Source: Stieleria maiorica
GTDB taxonomy: Bacteria; Planctomycetota; Planctomycetia; Pirellulales; Pirellulaceae
Length of the DNA: 64,000 nt
Direction: 5' to 3'
Assembly: GCF_008035925.1 (NCBI RefSeq)
Contig: NZ_CP036264.1
Span: 2,972,443 to 3,036,442, forward strand
Part shown: in pieces, positions 61,692 through 64,000 of the stretch
How the letters are laid out: each line of letters starts with the position of its first letter
Position numbering within the stretch: position 1 is the stretch's first letter
Notes under the pieces: generated by a model
The model's input: only the letters and a program-made list of their open reading frames with translations
What the model was told of the DNA's origin: nothing
The model's database searches: none
Translations under genes and position numbers: made by a program

Positions 61692-64000
61692 GGTGCCCGC
61701 CTCCTATCGGATGCTCGCGCAGAGTCTCGCATCGAATCGGTCGGCCGGCGTTGGTTGGGACTGGTGTTTGCCGCCGTCTCTTTGGCCGCTTCCAACTGTA
61801 GACGCTGCAGTTCCGCCAGGTCGCTGAGGGCCTGTTCAAGTCGCAGAAACACGGCCTGGTTGCCGTTGACGCTTTGGAATTCGCCATTCGACAACCTGCT
61901 GTAATCATTGCGGCGGATCGCGGATCCAATTCGCGAATACTTTGAATCGAGTGCCTGTAATGTTTCGGGGCTTTCGCTCAATGAAATCGATGAACTGACA
62001 CGTCGCAAGAACGTATCGATTTCATTTTCGATGTTTTGTAGCCGTGGTGCTTCCAATTCGGTCACGCCACCGCTTCGGATCGCGGACCGGCGTCGCGCCA
62101 ACTTTCCGATCGAGCTAACCGTCTCTTCAAGGCGTGTTCCGCCGTAAAGTGAGAATCCAGAACGGATCCCGGTTTCATCAAACGCTTCGATAAACGGTGA
62201 CAGATAGCCATCCGATCGGTTTTCCGCCAGCGTTCGGGCCAGATCCTCGCGTTGCTGCCCCATCGAGCCGCCGTAAGTATCGAAACCCAGTCGAATCGCT
62301 TCACCAACGGCCGACTTTTCGCGCAAGAACGCCGTCTCTTGCTGGGGAGTCAAGAACCTCTCTTGGCTCAACAATCGATCGATGATCGATGTGTCCCTCC
62401 CTTCACGTTTCAGCAGATCGTATGTCTGCAACGCCGTCTGGAACGCGGTCCCACCACTGATGAACTGCTCGCCGGCGGATCGGAATCGCTGTTCGCCAAA
62501 GCTCACGTCCCCAAACGCTTCGGCCAGGACTGGGTTGTTTTGGATCGCACGGATTTGATCAAACAACAGGATAGGAGCCTTGCCTTTGAATCCCTTGATT
62601 TGGGCCGCTGCGATTCGCCCTTCCAATTCTGATCTTTTTGCTTGGTAGGATTCCTCCTTATCACCGATCCGCATTCGCAGGTCCGACAACTGGGCACGTT
62701 CATCATCGGTAAACTCGACACGTCGCAAACCAGTCAATCGTTCGGTCAGCCTTCGTTTTTCCACCGACAAACTGCGACGCGTCCCGCTGTCGATGTCTTC
62801 ATAGTCCAAGCGATTTTGAATTGCTTCCCGTTGCTCGCGCAGCGTTTGGATCTGTGCAGACGTTTGCTCCGCGCGGGCTTCTTTGTCACTCAGCACCGAC
62901 AATCGATGTCGGTCGGTCGCCGTGATCGGATCCTTCAACGCGTCAAGTTCCGCTTGGGCCTTGGTGGCGTCCTTCCCCAGGTCTTTGAAGAACCCTCGCA
63001 ATCGGGCCATGAATTGAATCACCGCAGTCTGCGATGCGTCACCCTGGGGATCCGCACCGGCCTTGGTGAACGCCGCGAATGCCGCTTGCGACTGCATCGC
63101 CGACTCGATTCTCAGAGCCTCAGGGACAGCCTCTGACGCCGCGACCTTGACTGGGGCCAAGTTCCGCAGCAGTTTGCCGGGGTCGGTCACACGTGACATG
63201 GACCCGGTCAGCAGGTCTTTGGTGACCGCCAGTCGGACGTCCTTTTCCTTGGTCGCGTACAACGCGTCGGCCATCGCGGTCGCCGTCTCATCCACAAAGT
63301 CTGGCGTCTCTCGCGTCAGCCCCGCAGCGATCGGCAGAATTTGTTGGATCTGCTCAAACGTACCGCCGGCCGACGCCGTGTCACCAATCGCCTTGGTCAG
63401 GCCGGCCAGGTCAGAGAAGACCGCCGCTTTGGCCGTGGCCGGCACCAATTCCAGCAACAATGACTTTTGGTGGTCTTCGCTGAACTTCGCAAGGTTCTTC
63501 TGAGCATCCTTCTGTGCCGCCGCCAACGTCTTCTGGCTGTCCGATGCTTTCTGCAGCACTGCTTGCTGCTCACGCATCGTTTCGGTGACGAACTGCACCG
63601 CCTCTTGAATCCCAATGTACGCGGTCGCGATCGATGCGATTTCGGCGATCGCGTACTTGGAAATTCGGCCGAATGATCCCTTGCTCTTCTTTTCGTTTTC
63701 CTCGAGCTCTTTGTGCCACTTCTTGGCCTCGGCCGCCAGCGTCGGATTGATCTTCTCCAGCGGTTTGATCATGTCCTCGAACGTGCGTTCGACAATCTTC
63801 CCCGCGGAAACCAGGTGCGACTTGATGTCCTCGGCGACCTGCTGGCTGATCTTGTCGCCGGCACGCAACGCGTCGAGGGCCTGCTTGTATTGACCTTCAC
63901 CGAACTTCGCCGCCTCGGCCATGTCGGCTTTCCACTTGTTGACCGATGCTTCCAGCTCGGGGCGCAACGCGATGATCTTCTTCGCAATCCCGTCGATGCC
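61688..64000 (-). CDS. Tape-measure-like tail protein (partial at the right edge)
   Basis: A reading frame of 770 residues that stays open to the window edge, so the N-terminus is missing. It is mostly helical with coiled coils (EQREAIQNRLDYEDIDSG, KEARAEQTSAQIQTLREQ) and a membrane-like stretch YAIAEIASIATAYIGIQEAV near residue 120. These are tape-measure features; the length of such proteins sets tail length. A TTG near 63967 could start it but more likely the gene extends beyond 64000. It ends four bases into the next gene. Confidence 0.75.
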   Translation of the reverse strand, partial: GIDGIAKKIIALRPELEASVNKWKADMAEAAKFGEGQYKQALDALRAGDKISQQVAEDIKSHLVSAGKIVERTFEDMIKPLEKINPTLAAEAKKWHKELEENEKKSKGSFGRISKYAIAEIASIATAYIGIQEAVQFVTETMREQQAVLQKASDSQKTLAAAQKDAQKNLAKFSEDHQKSLLLELVPATAKAAVFSDLAGLTKAIGDTASAGGTFEQIQQILPIAAGLTRETPDFVDETATAMADALYATKEKDVRLAVTKDLLTGSMSRVTDPGKLLRNLAPVKVAASEAVPEALRIESAMQSQAAFAAFTKAGADPQGDASQTAVIQFMARLRGFFKDLGKDATKAQAELDALKDPITATDRHRLSVLSDKEARAEQTSAQIQTLREQREAIQNRLDYEDIDSGTRRSLSVEKRRLTERLTGLRRVEFTDDERAQLSDLRMRIGDKEESYQAKRSELEGRIAAAQIKGFKGKAPILLFDQIRAIQNNPVLAEAFGDVSFGEQRFRSAGEQFISGGTAFQTALQTYDLLKREGRDTSIIDRLLSQERFLTPQQETAFLREKSAVGEAIRLGFDTYGGSMGQQREDLARTLAENRSDGYLSPFIEAFDETGIRSGFSLYGGTRLEETVSSIGKLARRRSAIRSGGVTELEAPRLQNIENEIDTFLRRVSSSISLSESPETLQALDSKYSRIGSAIRRNDYSRLSNGEFQSVNGNQAVFLRLEQALSDLAELQRLQLEAAKETAANTSPNQRRPTDSMRDSARASDRRRAP

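Larger units (their letters stand above)
49832..64000. mobile_element. Prophage or phage-derived island, left part
   Basis: It starts at tRNA-Val and contains an integrase, a small DNA-binding protein, RadC-like and Gp88-like genes, and a long - strand tail module with a tape-measure-like protein. The right end is outside the window, so attR, head genes and completeness cannot be judged. Confidence 0.82.

Overview
The window looks like chromosomal DNA of a marine planctomycete of the Pirellulaceae (Rhodopirellula/Stieleria type). The evidence is a DUF1501 plus DUF1549/DUF1553 cytochrome pair, secreted proteins with SGNH, PQQ-propeller and lactonase folds, an SHD1-like secreted protein, a PEP-CTERM protein, and abundant palindromic intergenic repeats.

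Region 1 (1-15414) is the distal part of an integron gene-cassette array with no integrase in view. I count 21 attC-like sites and 20 cassettes plus the tail of another. Each site is an imperfect palindrome with a GTTCG-like R' core, a complementary R'' core, an unpaired spacer and one extra base in L''. For 11 cassettes the first 7-9 bases are the exact complement of the cassette's own R'' box, which is the signature of insertion as circles. All cassette genes lie on the + strand: a toxin-antitoxin pair, an Imm26-like immunity protein, a PEP-CTERM protein, an HNH nuclease of the Cap5 type, a possible HEPN protein, small membrane proteins, a thioredoxin-fold protein and zinc-ribbon proteins. 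Between them sit nine gene-less cassettes of two related families. The attC of the first family carries a perfect anti-Shine-Dalgarno complement followed by a start codon, so these cassettes may be portable leaders for the next gene. An IS4-family element interrupts the last cassette.

Region 2 (15600-49550) is core chromosome. It holds a DUF4239 remnant, a double-domain esterase, an HtrA protease, an NtrB/NtrC-like two-component pair, the DUF1501/PSD1 operon, an alcohol dehydrogenase remnant, a DHODH-like enzyme, an SGNH hydrolase, an M14 peptidase-glutamine amidotransferase fusion, a lactonase, a PQQ propeller, PNPOx-like and VTT proteins, a CxxCH protein, and SlyX. A glycolate block follows: a serine/alanine-glyoxylate aminotransferase and GlcD, GlcE and GlcF, which together take glycolate to glyoxylate and glycine. 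The region ends with ribosomal protein S21. Intergenic gaps carry several families of inverted repeats.

Region 3 (49757-64000) starts at a tRNA-Val(UAC) and is a prophage or phage-derived island running off the right edge. A tyrosine integrase and a small DNA-binding protein face the tRNA. A short + strand operon follows (RadC-like, a small protein, a Gp88-like protein with an apparent frameshift, another small protein). A long - strand tail module ends in a glycosyltransferase-sulfotransferase fusion. All functions here are inferred from motifs visible by eye; no database search was run.
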